Part shown: positions 61,733-64,000 of the stretch, one piece after another
How positions within the stretch are numbered: the first letter of the stretch is position 1
Layout of the letters: each line of letters begins with the position of its first letter
Assembly: GCA_018267365.1 (NCBI GenBank)
Contig: JAFDYQ010000001.1
Span: 279,401-343,400 of the forward strand
DNA: 64,000 bases
Origin: Bacteroidota bacterium
Lineage (GTDB): Bacteria; Bacteroidota; Bacteroidia; Chitinophagales; LD1
Direction: 5' to 3'
The notes under the pieces: model-generated
Databases searched by the model: none
Told to the model about the DNA's origin: nothing
The model's input: only the letters and a program-made list of their open reading frames with translations
Made by a program: the position numbers and the translations under genes

Positions 61733-63063
61733 AGCGCAGCCACCTCTCCACTCATCTCCACTTTCACGAAGCCGGAGCTCGCAACATCTGTGAGACGGAC
61801 AGTCTGCATGGTCTTGGAGAGGGACTCATCGTGTGAGGTACCGACCTTGATGTAGTTATCTGTGAAGCCGTACATGGTGCCGCCGTCATTCTCCATCTCC
61901 CAGAGGACGCGGCGCTCTGTATCGAGGTGTTGCTCGTAAAAGGCGCGCTTCTTTTTCTCAGAGAGGATGCGGAGCATTTCATTGCGTTCTTTGCGAGTGG
62001 CCTTTGGTACTACAGGTGTGATATTGAGGGCGCGGGTATTGGCGCGCTCGGAGTAGGTGAAGACGTGGAGGTAAGAGACATCGAGTGAAGAGATAAAATC
62101 ATAGGTGGTGCGAAACTCCTCGTCCGTCTCACCGGGGAAGCCGACGATCACATCTACACCGATGCAGGCGTGCGGCATGAGGCGCTTGATCGTCTCTACG
62201 CGCTCGCGGTAGAGCGGTGTGAGGTATTTGCGGCGCATGTATTTCAATATCCTGTCGCTGCCGCTTTGCAGCGGTATGTGAAAATGCGGGGCGAACTTGT
62301 CCGACTTTGCCACAAAGGCTATGATCTCGTCTGTGAGCAGATTTGGCTCTATGGAGGAAATACGCCAGCGCTCTACGGATTCGATCTTGTCCAGCTCTTG
62401 TATGAGCTGGTAGAAATTTTCGGAGGTGCGTTCGTTGCCATCAGGAGTCTTGCCGAAATCACCGAGATTAACGCCCGTTAGTACGATCTCTTTGACGCCT
62501 GTAGCAGCCGCCTTCTTTGCTAGCTCTACCGTCTTTGCGATAGAGTTGCTGCGGCTTTTGCCGCGGGCCAGCGGGATGGTGCAGAAGGAGCACATATAGT
62601 CGCAGCCGTCTTGTATCTTGAGGAAAGTGCGGGTGCGGTCACCGTGAGAGAAGGCATCGCTGTAGAAGGCGACATCGTCTATAACACCATTGAGTACTAC
62701 GGGAGCCTCTGCTTCTTCCAGTTTATCCAAATGCTCATGCAGTTTGAATTTTTCATTGGCACCGAGCACCATGCTGACGCCGGGGATAGAGGCAATCTCA
62801 TCCGGCTTGAGCTGGGCGTAGCAGCCGATGACGATCACCTTTGCATCAGGATTGGTGCGGAGGGCGGTCTTGACCACGTAGCGGGTCTGCTTGTCGGCAT
62901 TTTCAGTGACAGAGCAGGTATTGATCACGTAGTAGTCTGCATGCTCGGAGAAGTCTACCCGCTGGTAGCCATGCTCCGACAGTGCTCTGCCTATGGCAGA
63001 GGTCTCGCTGTAGTTGAGCTTGCAGCCGAGGGTGGTGAGCGCTATTTTTCTATTGTAATACAT
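61729..63063 (-). CDS. mtaB: tRNA t6A37 methylthiotransferase MtaB
   Basis: A radical SAM enzyme converting N6-threonylcarbamoyladenosine at position 37 of ANN-decoding tRNAs to its 2-methylthio form. The 444-residue protein has the UPF0004 domain with cysteines C14, C50 and C81 for the auxiliary cluster, the radical SAM CxxxCxxC motif CDYMCSFC (C154, C158, C161) and a C-terminal TRAM-like domain ending SGEVAAL. Length and motifs are complete. A diverged copy of its last 26 codons is at 61000-61086. Its stop codon overlaps that of the toxin pseudogene by four bases. Confidence 0.95.
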   Translation of the reverse strand: MYYNRKIALTTLGCKLNYSETSAIGRALSEHGYQRVDFSEHADYYVINTCSVTENADKQTRYVVKTALRTNPDAKVIVIGCYAQLKPDEIASIPGVSMVLGANEKFKLHEHLDKLEEAEAPVVLNGVIDDVAFYSDAFSHGDRTRTFLKIQDGCDYMCSFCTIPLARGKSRSNSIAKTVELAKKAAATGVKEIVLTGVNLGDFGKTPDGNERTSENFYQLIQELDKIESVERWRISSIEPNLLTDEIIAFVAKSDKFAPHFHIPLQSGSDRILKYMRRKYLTPLYRERVETIKRLMPHACIGVDVIVGFPGETDEEFRTTYDFISSLDVSYLHVFTYSERANTRALNITPVVPKATRKERNEMLRILSEKKKRAFYEQHLDTERRVLWEMENDGGTMYGFTDNYIKVGTSHDESLSKTMQTVRLTDVASSGFVKVEMSGEVAAL

Positions 63064-63130
63064 GCGGAGGGCTGCAAAAATATGGAATAATCAGCGGTTG
63101 GGCCATAGGAGCCGTGATGATGGGAAATAA

Positions 63131-63158
63131 AAAACCGGAGCAAATGCTCCGGTTTTTT
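63131..63158 (-). terminator. Terminator of the collagen-like gene
   Basis: AAAACCGGAGC (63131-63141) and GCTCCGGTTTT (63146-63156) make an 11-base stem with a four-base loop. On the minus strand it is followed by T-rich sequence, about 20 bases after the collagen-like stop codon. It could also act on plus-strand transcripts. Confidence 0.85.
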
Positions 63159-63176
63159 AAAATGATGCCAGTTATT

Positions 63177-64000
63177 TTAGAAGCCTTCAGCCAATGGATA
63201 CCATTTCGATCCGTTGAAGATCAGCGTGAGTGCGTGCGTGCCAGTGGTGCCAAAGTTTATAAAGGTAGATAGGCCAGGATAATCGTTGCTCTGCTGGTGT
63301 ACGGTCTGGCCATTAGGATCTATGGTAGAATTGTTATTGTCAGCATAGAAATATAGTATCTGGCCTGTAGCCGGGGAGGCGGGGAGTTTGACATTGATAT
63401 TGCCTACGACTACTACAAACTGATTTGCGGTGGAGAGCACAGTATTAGTCACAGAAACTGTGGTCATAGTCAGAGACGCTGCAGCTCCGGTAGGACCGGT
63501 AGGACCTGCCGGACCCTGAGAGCCCGCAACACCTGTAGGGCCCGTAGGCCCTGCTGTACCTACACCGGTAGGGCCGGTAGGACCTACTGCACCTGCCGTA
63601 CCTGCAGGACCTGTGGGGCCGGTAGCGCCGTCCGCACCATTAGTACCGTTTAGCCCATTGCTGCCGGCGGGGCCGGTAGCGCCATTTGTACCAGCCGGAC
63701 CGGTGGGACCGATAGGGCCGGCAGTACCAGCGGCACCGGTAGGGCCCGTAGCACCATCTGCACCGGTAGGACCGGTAGCACCTCCTGCAGGACCATCGGC
63801 ACCTGTCGCGCCGGTAGGGCCGGTAGGACCCGTAGCGCCGTCAAGACCATTCATACCGGGAGCACCCGGCACACCTGCCATACCCATAGGACCCATCATA
63901 CCCATAGGGCCGTCAGCACCGGTAGGGCCGGTGGGGCCCGTAGCGCCATCTGCGCCATTGGCTCCGTTCGTACCATTGCTACCAGCAGGGCCCGTAGGAC
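63177..64000 (-). CDS. Collagen-like Gly-Pro-Thr repeat protein, 5' partial
   Basis: A repetitive protein made of Gly-X-Y triplets (GPTGPTG, GPAGTNG, GADGATG), followed by a unique C-terminal domain of about 100 residues ([54 protein letters not shown]). The frame stays open through 64000 in the same triplet register, so the true start lies beyond the window; a Met at 63905 is internal. Such collagen-like proteins are surface or fibre proteins in Bacteroidota. A strong terminator follows. Confidence 0.88.
   Translation of the reverse strand, partial: PTGPAGSNGTNGANGADGATGPTGPTGADGPMGMMGPMGMAGVPGAPGMNGLDGATGPTGPTGATGADGPAGGATGPTGADGATGPTGAAGTAGPIGPTGPAGTNGATGPAGSNGLNGTNGADGATGPTGPAGTAGAVGPTGPTGVGTAGPTGPTGVAGSQGPAGPTGPTGAAASLTMTTVSVTNTVLSTANQFVVVVGNINVKLPASPATGQILYFYADNNNSTIDPNGQTVHQQSNDYPGLSTFINFGTTGTHALTLIFNGSKWYPLAEGF

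Noticed and set aside
63177..64000. Short frames on other registers of the collagen-like repeat
   Set aside because: Shifted readings of a Gly-X-Y repeat always give open Leu/Pro-rich frames; the Gly register has the unique C-terminal domain and terminator.

Overview
The window comes from a member of the Bacteroidota, most likely a chitinophagal or related gliding-type lineage; the genus cannot be fixed from sequence alone. The reasons are three large secreted proteins with type IX secretion (T9SS) C-terminal sorting domains, a DUF4476 protein, Bacteroidota-style -7 promoter boxes (TAnnTTTG) with no Shine-Dalgarno sequences, a MoxR/SurA/PpiC cluster, and Wza/Wzc-type exopolysaccharide genes. 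Gene density is high and both strands are used. I found no rRNA, tRNA or CRISPR array.

Layout. 1-8.3 kb: 3' part of a YgjP-like metallopeptidase, an isolated phage terminase-like small protein, a PolB-type exonuclease, lysS, two membrane/exported proteins of unknown role, a two-gene membrane protein/winged-helix regulator unit and an acyl-CoA dehydrogenase. 8.4-19.3 kb: a T9SS-exported lipase-like hydrolase, an rRNA/tRNA methyltransferase divergent from nadD, an LTA-synthase-like phosphotransferase, an M28 peptidase, cysS, an EEP-family hydrolase, an SDR epimerase and anmK. 19.3-28.9 kb: a 1201-residue PKD/Ig-like T9SS type B protein, then an exopolysaccharide operon (GT4, Wza, Wzc with a Tyr-Gly tail, WecA/MraY-like transferase; transcribed leftwards). 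29.0-34.5 kb: an envelope-biogenesis cluster with a two-parvulin PpiC protein, a SurA_N-like lipoprotein, SurA and MoxR. 34.7-44.6 kb: a conserved small protein, a REP-associated transposase with three near-perfect palindromes, hflX, adenylate kinase fused to a histone-H1-like Lys/Ala/Val/Pro tail, obgE, an nSMase-like hydrolase, an EamA transporter, serC and a polytopic membrane protein. 44.7-54 kb: efp, a second polysaccharide group (Gfo/Idh oxidoreductase, lipoprotein, initiating sugar transferase), a DUF389 protein and a secreted GH25 lysozyme with Ig-like repeats. 54-64 kb: small hypotheticals, a GNAT acetyltransferase, glyS, a beta-propeller-like protein, a frameshifted alpha/beta hydrolase, MntA/HepT, a second toxin-antitoxin pair with a frameshifted toxin inserted between mtaB and a diverged duplicate of the mtaB 3' end, mtaB, and a collagen-like protein running off the right edge.

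Most genes are housekeeping or envelope functions. The most notable points are the adenylate kinase with a roughly 200-residue histone-like tail, the RAYT/REP cluster, the diverged mtaB 3' duplication around a toxin-antitoxin module, the Tyr-Gly hexamer repeat in the Wzc kinase tail, and several small hairpin repeats recurring across the window. Functions rest on motif recognition by eye; no database search was run.
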